Below, in pieces: positions 1 through 4,464 of a stretch of 5,123 bases of DNA. A model generated the notes under the pieces. It made no database searches and was not told the DNA's origin. It saw only the letters and a program-made list of their open reading frames with translations. Position numbers and translations under genes: made by a program. Origin of the DNA: Clostridiales bacterium (GTDB taxonomy: Bacteria > Bacillota > Clostridia > Lachnospirales > CAG-274); assembly GCA_021203425.1 (NCBI GenBank), contig JAJQBF010000187.1, forward strand, positions 1 to 5,123, in the 5' to 3' direction. Every line of letters starts with the position of its first letter. Within the stretch, counting starts at the first letter, position 1.

Positions 1-16
1 ATTTTAAACAATTAAT

Positions 17-139
17 TTGTATAATATGTCAAAAAAATATCTGCTATTGTACAAAAGCAACAGGCGATTGCATATTTGTACAATATGTTTTGTGTTTCAT
101 AAACAATTTTTTTGACCAAACAATGTTCCTATTGTACAA
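17..139. promoter_or_regulatory. Cluster of four TTGTACAA palindromic operators
   Basis: The octamer TTGTACAA is exact at 47-54, 76-83 and 132-139, with a one-base variant TTGTATAA at 17-24. Outside the octamer the sites agree on TATTGTACAAA, and their orientation alternates: the copies at 17 and 76 read on the minus strand, those at 47 and 132 on the plus strand. Start-to-start distances are 30, 29 and 56 bp, close to multiples of about 28-30 bp, which would put the sites on one face of the helix. Short palindromes overlapping a promoter usually bind a dimeric repressor such as an Xre-type phage or ICE regulator. No regulator gene is in the window, so the binding protein is unknown. Confidence 0.6.
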
Positions 140-160
140 AAGGATTTTTTGGTGTATTAT
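132..160 (+). promoter_or_regulatory. Candidate promoter of the plus-strand gene series
   Basis: A -35-like TTGTAC (132-137) is followed after 17 bases by TATTAT (155-160). The -35 lies inside the last TTGTACAA palindrome, so a bound repressor would occlude it. Predicted start is near 167, exactly where a leader hairpin arm begins. An alternative is TTGACC (112-117), 17 bases, TACAAA (135-140). The -35 match is weak, so the choice between the two is uncertain. Confidence 0.4.
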
Positions 161-241
161 ATATACATAAGGTCAAGGAAAACAAAAACACCTAAAACCT
201 TATACCATATATATTAACATAAACGGTTGAAGATTTCAACC
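158..241 (+). promoter_or_regulatory. Structured 5' leader with two inverted repeats
   Basis: ATAAGGT (167-173) is the exact complement of ACCTTAT (197-203), and flanking TA-rich arms (158-165 and 207-214) can extend the pairing. A second perfect hairpin follows: GGTTGAA (225-231), loop GAT, TTCAACC (235-241). There is no T-run after either stem, so neither looks like a terminator. They may stabilise the 5' end of the message or shape access to the ribosome binding site at 257-265. Confidence 0.4.
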
Positions 242-272
242 ACAAATCAAAATTTTAAAGGAGGTCACTAAT

Positions 273-557
273 ATGACAATGACATTAAAAGAACTTGACG
301 CAAAGGTAAACGAATTAAGAGAAAACAAGGCAATACTTGAAGAGGTTCAGAACCTTATAAAAAGCCTTGAACATGAAATTATCGGTTATATGGTAGATAA
401 CAACCTTGACACTGAAATAACCGAAACGGCAAAAATCACATACAAAACACAGTCAAGAAAAGGTCTTGATAAAGAGAAATTAACCGAGGCATTAGGGACT
501 GAAGGCATTAAGAAATACGAAAAAGTTACAACCTACAATGTATTAAGGGTTAAATAA
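273..557 (+). CDS. Small coiled-coil protein of mobile-element type, function unknown
   Basis: This 94-residue protein is charged throughout. Residues 5-40 form a heptad-like helix rich in Leu, Glu and Lys (ELDAKVNELRENKAILEE), compatible with a coiled coil. The C-terminal third (ITYKTQSRKGLDKEKL, then a basic TTYNVLRVK end) resembles the tail of small proteins often found in Firmicutes phage and integrative-element early regions; this is family recollection, not a search result. The start is the ATG after AAAGGAGGT (257-265), 8 bases from GGAGG; a second Met three codons in is possible. It is the first gene after the operator region. Its TAA stop ends at 557 and the first hammerhead begins at 558, so a terminating ribosome would cover the ribozyme's 5' strand. 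Confidence 0.85.
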   Translation: MTMTLKELDAKVNELRENKAILEEVQNLIKSLEHEIIGYMVDNNLDTEITETAKITYKTQSRKGLDKEKLTEALGTEGIKKYEKVTTYNVLRVK

Positions 558-621
558 GTCGAAACGGCAGAAATGCCGTCAAGTAAGGATTGACCACCTA
601 CTTCTGATGATGACAGGTCAA
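558..621 (+). ncRNA. Hammerhead ribozyme 1 (type II permutation)
   Basis: The conserved core is present in type II order. Stem II 5' arm is GTC (558-560). GAAA (561-564) leads into stem III: A564 and CGGCA (565-569), loop GAAA (570-573), TGCCGT (574-579). The NUH cleavage triplet is GTC (578-580), with cleavage expected after C580. Stem I is AAGTA-GG (581-588, A586 bulged) with CCTACTT (597-603), closing loop ATTGACCA. CTGATGA (604-610) is followed by one extra U611 and the stem II 3' arm GAC (612-614). Loop bases TTGACC (590-595) can pair with GGTCAA (616-621) as a 6-bp pseudoknot. The core motifs and the tertiary-contact layout match known hammerheads; activity is inferred. It sits between gene 273-557 and the ribosome binding site of the gene at 653. 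Confidence 0.88.
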
Positions 622-652
622 ATATTAAATCAAACTACAGGAGGTAAACAAA

Positions 653-1042
653 ATGAAGGGAACAACAAAAATTGAAGGACTTGGAACTGTAATACTTAAC
701 AACGTATCAGTCGATGACGGCACAATTGAGGTACATATACCCCTTAAAGACATTGACAACGAGCTTGTAGACTTAATGGACATATGTCAAGCCGATTTCA
801 ACAGGGCATTTCCCGATGTAGACAACAAGGACATCTGTTTTGATGTAAACATTGTTTTCTCATTCGGCGGTTTTACAAGATTACAGCCTGAATTTGAATT
901 GTCAATGTATATTTGGAACGAAAAGAACGAACAACAGGTTAAATGCTATTCAGAAATTCCCGTAACTCTTAACCCCGACAGCCAAAAGAAGATTAAAAGA
1001 GTTATATGGAACGGCTTAGGCAAAACATTATTCAATATCTAA
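653..1042 (+). CDS. Unknown acidic protein between two hammerhead ribozymes
   Basis: I do not recognise this 129-residue protein. It is acidic, with alternating hydrophobic stretches suggesting beta structure (GTIEVHIPL, DICFDVNIVFSF, FELSMYIW) and a C-terminal helix (PDSQKKIKRVIWNGLGKTLF). No signal peptide, membrane segment or catalytic motif is evident. The general plan of strands rich in Asp/Glu and aromatics followed by a short helix recalls the product of 2392-2805, so the two could be distant relatives; this is by eye only. The start is the ATG after ACAGGAGG, with good spacing. A ribozyme lies on each side (558-621 and 1046-1108), so self-cleavage would release this gene as a monocistronic RNA with structured ends. 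Confidence 0.85.
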   Translation: MKGTTKIEGLGTVILNNVSVDDGTIEVHIPLKDIDNELVDLMDICQADFNRAFPDVDNKDICFDVNIVFSFGGFTRLQPEFELSMYIWNEKNEQQVKCYSEIPVTLNPDSQKKIKRVIWNGLGKTLFNI

Positions 1043-1045
1043 ACA

Positions 1046-1108
1046 GTCGAAACGGCAGAAATGCCGTCTAACAGGATTGACCGCCTGTTACTGATGATGA
1101 CAGGTCAA
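1046..1108 (+). ncRNA. Hammerhead ribozyme 2 (type II permutation)
   Basis: This is a second copy of the element at 558-621, with the same core: GTC (1046-1048), GAAA (1049-1052), stem III with GAAA loop (1053-1067), cleavage triplet GTC ending at C1068, stem I TAACAGG (1069-1075) with CCTGTTA (1084-1090), CTGATGA (1091-1097), extra U1098, GAC (1099-1101). Loop TTGACC (1077-1082) can pair with GGTCAA (1103-1108). Stem I differs from copy 1 at three base pairs and all three changes are compensated (A-U to U-A, G-C to A-U, U-A to C-G). The copy 1 bulge is absent here, giving a perfect 7-bp stem. Compensated change is strong evidence for selection on an RNA fold. Cleavage would fall upstream of the ORF starting at 1163. 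Confidence 0.88.
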
Positions 1109-1162
1109 ACACAAAAGGAAGTATTCACAATGAAATCAAACACCAGAAGGAGGAATTTTACA

Positions 1163-1411
1163 ATGATTGAGAAAATCAAGGCTGAAATCGAATGAATTGA
1201 CAGAACGATTGAAAGAGAAAAGGAGCGGGTAGAAGATTATCGAAAAAATATTAAAACCCGCATTGATTCCCTTACCGTTGAGCAGGAATCAGAGTATATT
1301 TTACAGTATGCTCAGGATTTAAATAAAACAGCTAAAAAACTTGAATACTTAAAAGACCAAAAGGAAACTTTGACATATTTAATCAAGGAGGAAGAAAATC
1401 ATGAAATCTAA
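1163..1411 (+). CDS. UGA-interrupted small coiled-coil ORF (recoded or nonsense)
   Basis: After a strong AGAAGGAGG site (1146-1153), ATG 1163 opens a frame that reads MIEKIKAEIE, meets TGA at 1193-1195, and then stays open for 71 more codons to TAA 1409-1411. The downstream part is clearly protein-like: charged and heptad-rich (IDRTIEREKERVEDYRKN, LNKTAKKLEYLKDQKETL). There is no ATG or GTG soon after the TGA that could restart it. The frame overlaps the next gene's ATG (1401) by 11 bases, a normal operon arrangement. An in-frame ATG at 1130 (MKSNTRRRNFT extension) has a weaker site. Either UGA is read through (Trp would fit), or this is a fresh nonsense mutation. If UGA terminates, the product is a 10-residue peptide. 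Confidence 0.6.
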
Positions 1412-1715
1412 TACTAAACAAAATCTTTTACTGGCAGCTTCAGCCCTTGCATTAATCGGAGCTATAGCCACATCGACAGGCTGCGGTAAAACAGTACAGG
1501 CAGAGAAAACAACAAGAACCGCCGAGGGTATGATAACGGATTATTCGGAGAACGGAGCCGAAATGAACATCATAACCTTTGACGGCGAAAAATGGACACT
1601 TAAAGGCTTTATTTCAGTCCCCTACACAAAATGTATAGTAACATTTAACACCAACGGAACGGCAGAGGTCGAGGACGATATAATAATTGCCGTTGACACA
1701 CATATGGAATTTTGA
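1401..1715 (+). CDS. Secreted lipoprotein-like protein
   Basis: This 104-residue product begins with a lipoprotein-type signal: MKSNTK, a hydrophobic segment (LLLAASALALIGAIA, residues 9-23) and STGC with Cys28 as the likely lipidated residue. The -3 position is Ser rather than the usual Leu, so the lipobox is imperfect. The mature part starts GKTVQAEK and contains a compact domain (EGMITDYSENG, DGEKWTLKGF, CIVTFNTNGTAEVEDD). Similar small exported proteins occur in Clostridia mobile elements, recalled without a search; role unknown. Ribosome binding site is AAGGAGGAAG just upstream of 1401. The TGA stop at 1713-1715 is followed by a GGGGGTG site for the next gene and looks natural, but the next gene is in the same frame with no other stop in between. 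Confidence 0.8.
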   Translation: MKSNTKQNLLLAASALALIGAIATSTGCGKTVQAEKTTRTAEGMITDYSENGAEMNIITFDGEKWTLKGFISVPYTKCIVTFNTNGTAEVEDDIIIAVDTHMEF

Positions 1716-1727
1716 GGGGGTGAAAGT

Positions 1728-2039
1728 GTGAAAACACTTAAGGAAGTATTTGCCCTAATAGAATCCAACGGATGGCATATCTGTACATTGGAAGAAAGCC
1801 CTGAAAGATTTAAGGACAATGTTACAGTATACGGACTTTCAAAACCTGTAGATGATGATGTAATTTGTTTCACTGTCATACTTGCAAATACAGAAACAGT
1901 AAAAAACAAGAATTTTATACCAACGGTGGAGAACCTTGCGGATTGAATTAATGCAGTTTGGAATGGAGACTGCGAAGAATGGGAAAGACCCGAGATTTAC
2001 AGTTTGGAAAATGCCGTAAGAGCTTTTATATCGGAATAA
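1728..2039 (+). CDS. UGA-interrupted small ORF of unknown function
   Basis: GTG 1728 follows GGGGGTG (1716-1722). The standard-code product is 72 residues (starting MKTLKEVFALIESNGW, ending VENLAD) and stops at TGA 1944-1946. The same frame continues as INAVWNGDCEEWERPE to TAA 2037-2039. This extension has protein-like composition, with three Trp or aromatic positions, and shares the acidic character of the first part, so the full gene was probably 103 codons. Trp at the UGA would give LADWINAVWNG. No function is recognised; the protein looks cytosolic and soluble. Gene order and the GGTGAAAGT spacing before both this start and the next one (2053) suggest the two arose or are translated in the same way. 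Confidence 0.6.
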
Positions 2040-2052
2040 AGTGGGTGAAAGT

Positions 2053-2298
2053 ATGACATTCGAGAGACTTCTTGAAAAGGAAATTGCGGAAGCTGATGAA
2101 TATGCGGAGAACATCAGAACCTATGAAAAGGATATTTCTTATTGTAAAAGACGTATCAGACATTTCTGAGAGCTTATATCGGAAAACAGATACAGAGGAA
2201 ACTATTTGAATTGGTTGGTTCAGAATCTCAACCACTACATATCGGAATTAAATACTGTTATGGCAGAAATGGAGGAATACAAGTTTGCATTCGGATAA
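2053..2298 (+). CDS. UGA-interrupted small helical ORF ending inside a ribozyme
   Basis: ATG 2053 follows GTGGGTGAAAGT. The frame reads MTFERLLEKEIAEADEYAEN and on to CKRRIRHF, meets TGA at 2167-2169 (codon 39), and continues in frame as ELISENRYRGNYLNWLVQNL to TAA 2296-2298. The whole is a charged, helix-prone 81-codon frame typical of small coiled-coil proteins. Its last Gly codon (GGA 2293-2295) and stop lie within the outer part of stem I of hammerhead 3. With the standard code the product is 38 residues. Function is not recognised. Readthrough, recoding or nonsense decay are all possible; the intact downstream frame argues that any inactivation is recent. Confidence 0.6.
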
Positions 2299-2361
2299 TA
2301 AATCCCCTGACGAGTCTTTGGAAATTAAGACGAAACCGCTTCGGCGGTCGGGATAAATTCC
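2293..2361 (+). ncRNA. Hammerhead ribozyme 3 (type I, canonical core)
   Basis: The canonical linear order is present: stem I 5' arm TCCC (2303-2306), CTGACGA (2307-2313), stem II GTCTT (2314-2318) with AAGAC (2327-2331) and an 8-base loop, GAAA (2332-2335), stem III ACCGC (2335-2339), UUCG tetraloop (2340-2343), GCGGT (2344-2348), and the cleavage triplet GTC ending at C2349. Stem I 3' arm is GGGA (2350-2353). A distal GGA (2293-2295) with TCC (2359-2361) closes an asymmetric internal loop in stem I, the place where natural hammerheads make tertiary contacts with loop II. Stem II starts with the usual G10.1-C11.1 pair. Cleavage is expected between 2349 and 2350, upstream of the ribosome binding site of the gene at 2392. 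The core match is complete; activity is inferred. Confidence 0.92.
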
Positions 2362-2391
2362 CTATACAAAAAACAAAGGAGGTCATTAACG

Positions 2392-2805
2392 ATGACGGAA
2401 AACAATTCATTTAACACGAACAAAGGGCTTATAAGAATCGGAAATGTAAAGACCAATGACAGCCCTATATACATTTCTCTTGATGTAGAGGAAGTGACGG
2501 AGAGCTTAAGAGCGGAAATTACCGAGGCTATTGTAGAAAAGGTTACAGACCTTAAAGGCTCAGGTTGGAAATATTTCGGAACAGCAGACAATTGGTGCGA
2601 GAAGCATATGGCATTGAACTGGTGCTTTTTATCAATAGAACTTGACGAGGAAAAGCCTGTCGAATACGGCTTGCATATCAACGTTTATGACGAGGAAGAT
2701 ACATTCTTTGACATTTGGGTTGACGTTCCTTTACAGATGGAAATGCCCGAATCGGAGCTTAAAGCGGTGTTATTAAACTTGCTTATGAAGAAATTCTATT
2801 GCTAA
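2392..2805 (+). CDS. Unknown acidic protein downstream of hammerhead 3
   Basis: This 137-residue protein is strongly acidic. Its order is an N-terminal strand region (GLIRIGNVKTND, PIYISLDVEEV), a helix (VTESLRAEITEAIVEKVTDL), a Trp/Cys-rich middle (GWKYFGTADNWCEKHMALNW), strands (YGLHINVYDEED, FFDIWVDVPL) and a terminal helix (ESELKAVLLNLLMKKFY). No motif is diagnostic and I cannot name the family. Overall order and composition recall the product of 653-1042, which also sits directly downstream of a ribozyme. All Trp codons are TGG. ATG 2392 follows AAAGGAGGT (2376-2383). After cleavage at 2349 the message would start 43 bases upstream of the ATG with a short 5' hairpin. Confidence 0.82.
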   Translation: MTENNSFNTNKGLIRIGNVKTNDSPIYISLDVEEVTESLRAEITEAIVEKVTDLKGSGWKYFGTADNWCEKHMALNWCFLSIELDEEKPVEYGLHINVYDEEDTFFDIWVDVPLQMEMPESELKAVLLNLLMKKFYC

Positions 2806-2812
2806 TACTACA

Positions 2813-2854
2813 GCGGAAATTATAGGGGAGAATTAAGCCTCTCCTGTAATCCGC
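2813..2854 (+). other. Long intergenic RNA hairpin without U-tract
   Basis: GCGGA (2813-2817) pairs with TCCGC (2850-2854). After a 2-base AA bulge, 11 further pairs form between 2820-2830 and 2839-2849, two of them G-U, closing an 8-base loop AATTAAGC. The total is 16 pairs. No T-run follows, so it is unlikely to be an intrinsic terminator. It begins 8 bases after the stop of the gene at 2392 and ends shortly before the ribosome binding site at 2861-2868. It could be a stabilising or processing hairpin. I see no known ribozyme core in it. Confidence 0.55.
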
Positions 2855-2875
2855 ATTAAGAAAGGAAGTGATTAT

Positions 2876-3109
2876 TTGACGGAAAAGACCATACAAACCC
2901 TGTAAAAGCAATAAGAGCTAAATGCTTGGACTGCTGCTGCGGTTCTTCAAATGAGGTCAAATTATGCCCTGTGGAAGATTGCCCTTTACACCCCTTTAGG
3001 TTCGGCAAAAATCCATACAGACAGACAGCGGAACTACACAGAAGAACAAAGAGAAGCAGCAAGAGAAAGAATGAAACGAATAAACAAGACAGTAAAGGCG
3101 AATGAGTAA
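2876..3109 (+). pseudogene. Cys-rich mobile-element protein broken by two indels
   Basis: Family residues are spread over two frames. A good site (AAGGAAGTG, 2862-2870) precedes TTG 2876, giving MTEK, but that frame stops at 2903. The conserved core (NPVKAIRAKCLDCCCGSS, then EVKLCPVEDCPLHPFRFGKN) is in the next frame, and the tail (TEEQREAARERMKRINK, TAA 3107-3109) is back in the first. The simplest repair is one more A in the A-run at 2883-2886 and one fewer ACAG unit among the three at 3017-3028, giving a continuous product through NPYRQRNYTEEQ. The Cys pattern (CxxCCC and CPxxxxCP) suggests metal binding. Small proteins with the phrase AIRAKCLDC and PFRFGKNPYR are common in gut Firmicutes phages and elements; function unknown. 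Sequencing error cannot be excluded, as both sites are slip-prone. Confidence 0.7.
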
Positions 3110-3269
3110 GAATTTCACGATTATTTAACGTGGAAAATTCAATAACTCTTTTAGAGGTACAAATACATTACCTTATGTTTAAATCCATTTTTATATGTTT
3201 TATATACGTCAAAAACGGAAAATAAACCACATACAGACCTATCCACTACATAAGAAAAGAGGTGAACAT
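3110..3269 (+). promoter_or_regulatory. Intergenic gap before the sigma-like gene
   Basis: This 160-base AT-rich gap contains a small imperfect hairpin near its left end (TTTCACG, then CGTGGAAA, with one bulged G) and CTCT/AGAG around 3147. I find no convincing -35/-10 pair, although TATATA-rich sequence at 3190-3205 could serve as a -10. A frame extending upstream from 3270 to 3195 exists but lacks a ribosome binding site. Confidence 0.25.
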
Positions 3270-3812
3270 ATGGAAAATCATAAGCTGCAGCCATTGACCG
3301 AGGAAGAACGTCAATTCGCAACGGAAAATCACAGGTACGTCTATACGTTCCTACACAGATACAACTACAGTATAGATGAATTTTATGATGTGGTTATATT
3401 CGGATTTTTAAAGGCGGTACAAGTCTACCTTCGGAAAACCCACATAAGGGAAAACTATAACTTCCCCTTTGTAAACTGGGCTTATTGCCGGGTGGAAATG
3501 CAGCTTTATTTCAAACGGCAAAAGGCTCAGATGAGAGTGCCGCCCAATAACATAACTCTGTACATAGGGGACGGAATCGGCTACAGTGCCAAAAACTACG
3601 GCTATCAGCGTTCATTTGAAAATGAAATTGCCACAGCGGAAGTTTTCGACAGCATAAAAGGAAATCTGCCTGAAATACAGAGGAAAATCATTGACTTGAA
3701 AATCGAGGGCTATTCAAGCAAGGAAATTTATACCGCCTTAAATATTAAGCCTTCAACCTACTACTACAACTATAATACGCTAAAGGACTGTTTAACAAAA
3801 GTCATAGCATAG
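3270..3812 (+). CDS. Sigma-70-like factor of Clostridia mobile-element type
   Basis: This 180-residue protein has the plan of a short sigma-70-family factor. The N-terminal part (QPLTEEERQFATENHRYVYT, FYDVVIFGFLKAVQVYL, FPFVNWAYCRVEMQLYFKRQ) corresponds to region 2, which binds core polymerase and the -10 element. After a linker (residues 90-125) the C-terminus (LPEIQRKIIDLKIEGYSSKE, then TALNIKPSTYYYNYNTL) is the helix-turn-helix region 4, which reads the -35. The opening PLTEEERQFATENH and EFYDVVIFGFLKAV are typical of the sigma-like proteins in gut Clostridia elements; I know the type but not a gene name. I chose ATG 3270 because AGAGGTG (3258-3264) precedes it; the upstream start at 3195 has no such site. 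It may drive element genes outside the window. TAG stop, 10 bases before the next ATG. Confidence 0.85.
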   Translation: MENHKLQPLTEEERQFATENHRYVYTFLHRYNYSIDEFYDVVIFGFLKAVQVYLRKTHIRENYNFPFVNWAYCRVEMQLYFKRQKAQMRVPPNNITLYIGDGIGYSAKNYGYQRSFENEIATAEVFDSIKGNLPEIQRKIIDLKIEGYSSKEIYTALNIKPSTYYYNYNTLKDCLTKVIA

Positions 3813-3822
3813 AAGGAAAATA

Positions 3823-4143
3823 ATGGATAATAATAACAGCTACGAAAATACATTAGGCGATTTACTCAGGTGTTTGTCGGATTGTGGATTTGAAACAAGG
3901 GAAATGAAAGGTCAAAAATCTATGGACGCAATACAGGATTATTATGTCAAGAAGATTACAGCCTGCGTTTACCCCGAAAAAATCGGAGATGTTTCAGATT
4001 ACATAAACAATTTAGCTATTGACTGCGAGGAAAAAGCCTACGCTTTGGGATTCAGTAAAGCAATGGATATTATGATAGATTACATATCGGGAAAATCGAC
4101 ATTGACAAATAATACGGAGGTATATTATGATGCAGAAAATTGA
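3823..4143 (+). CDS. Small helical protein, first of a tandem paralogous pair
   Basis: This 106-residue, mostly helical protein is of unknown function. It is a clear paralogue of the next gene: both begin with N/D-SYE-x-T, share a DYxxKI motif mid-protein, VSDYxxxL, a CExKAxxLGF motif and KAMDIMxDYI near the end. The shared elements are evenly spaced, so the pair arose by tandem duplication. The plan of helices ending in a GF-x-KAMDIM segment vaguely recalls a small domain of unknown function common in Clostridia (possibly DUF6809), offered with low confidence. The ATG follows AAGGA (3813-3817), just after the sigma-like gene stop, so it is probably co-transcribed with it. Its C-terminal codons overlap the next gene by 17 bases. 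Confidence 0.8.
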   Translation: MDNNNSYENTLGDLLRCLSDCGFETREMKGQKSMDAIQDYYVKKITACVYPEKIGDVSDYINNLAIDCEEKAYALGFSKAMDIMIDYISGKSTLTNNTEVYYDAEN

Positions 4144-4426
4144 CAGCTACGAGGGAACAATCGAAAATTTATTGTGGACTGCAATAGAAAACAGAGACGA
4201 AACAAGGGAAAGCATAGCTCAAAAAGAGATTGATAATATATATCACGATTATCAAGAAAAAATTTTGGCTTATGTCGGAAAAGAAAATCGGCTTGTTGTA
4301 TCGGATTATCTCAGCGATTTAAATCTCCAATGTGAAGGGAAAGCCTGTTGTTTAGGTTTTAGAAAAGCAATGGACATTATGACGGATTACATTGTTGAAA
4401 AATCAGTACAGCCAATACATCAATAA
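4127..4426 (+). CDS. Small helical protein, second of a tandem paralogous pair
   Basis: This 99-residue paralogue of the 3823 product shares DSYEGT at the start, DYQEKI in the middle, VSDYLSDL, CEGKACCLGF and KAMDIMTDYI near the end, and has diverged elsewhere. No signal peptide or membrane segment is present; predicted helices dominate. The site GGAGG (4116-4120) lies 6 bases before ATG 4127 and 9 before a second in-frame ATG at 4130, so either may be used. The start is nested in the previous gene's 3' end, so the two are probably translationally coupled. The TAA stop is followed by a hairpin at 4432-4463 that may end the transcript. Confidence 0.8.
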   Translation: MMQKIDSYEGTIENLLWTAIENRDETRESIAQKEIDNIYHDYQEKILAYVGKENRLVVSDYLSDLNLQCEGKACCLGFRKAMDIMTDYIVEKSVQPIHQ

Positions 4427-4431
4427 AGAAT

Positions 4432-4464
4432 AGGAGAGGAACGGCAATAGCTTGACCTCTCTTT
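4432..4464 (+). terminator. Possible terminator after the paralogous pair
   Basis: AGGAGAGG (4432-4439) pairs with CCTCTCTT (4456-4463) as an 8-bp stem with one G-U pair, followed by TTTATTTATT. The 16-base loop is long and the T-tract is interrupted, so this is a weak intrinsic terminator, but it is correctly placed 6 bases after the stop codon. Confidence 0.5.

Noticed and set aside
1..272. CRISPR array or replication iterons in the repeated left region
   Set aside because: The four copies are only about 8-12 bp, alternate in orientation and sit on a promoter, which fits operators better.
1622..2235. Three overlapping minus-strand ORFs of 69-95 codons
   Set aside because: They lie antisense to plus-strand frames with good ribosome binding sites, have low-complexity Ser/Phe/Ile-rich products and no ribosome binding site of their own.
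1163..2298. Selenocysteine at the in-frame UGA codons
   Set aside because: No stable hairpin of bacterial SECIS type follows any of the three UGAs, and the contexts are helical and charged rather than redox motifs.
2211..2414. Plus-strand ORF of 67 codons
   Set aside because: It runs out of frame across the end of the 2053 frame and straight through hammerhead 3, has no ribosome binding site and has a product without protein-like pattern.
2325..2681. Minus-strand ORF of 118 codons
   Set aside because: It is antisense to the gene at 2392 and to the ribozyme; its Ser-rich composition is typical of a shadow frame.
2876..2910. Programmed -1 frameshift in the Cys-rich gene
   Set aside because: The GGAAAAG sequence is not a proper slippery heptamer, no downstream stimulatory structure is evident, and a second shift would also be needed.
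2856..3062. Minus-strand ORF of 68 codons
   Set aside because: It is antisense to the frameshifted Cys-rich gene, whose family pattern is clear on the plus strand.
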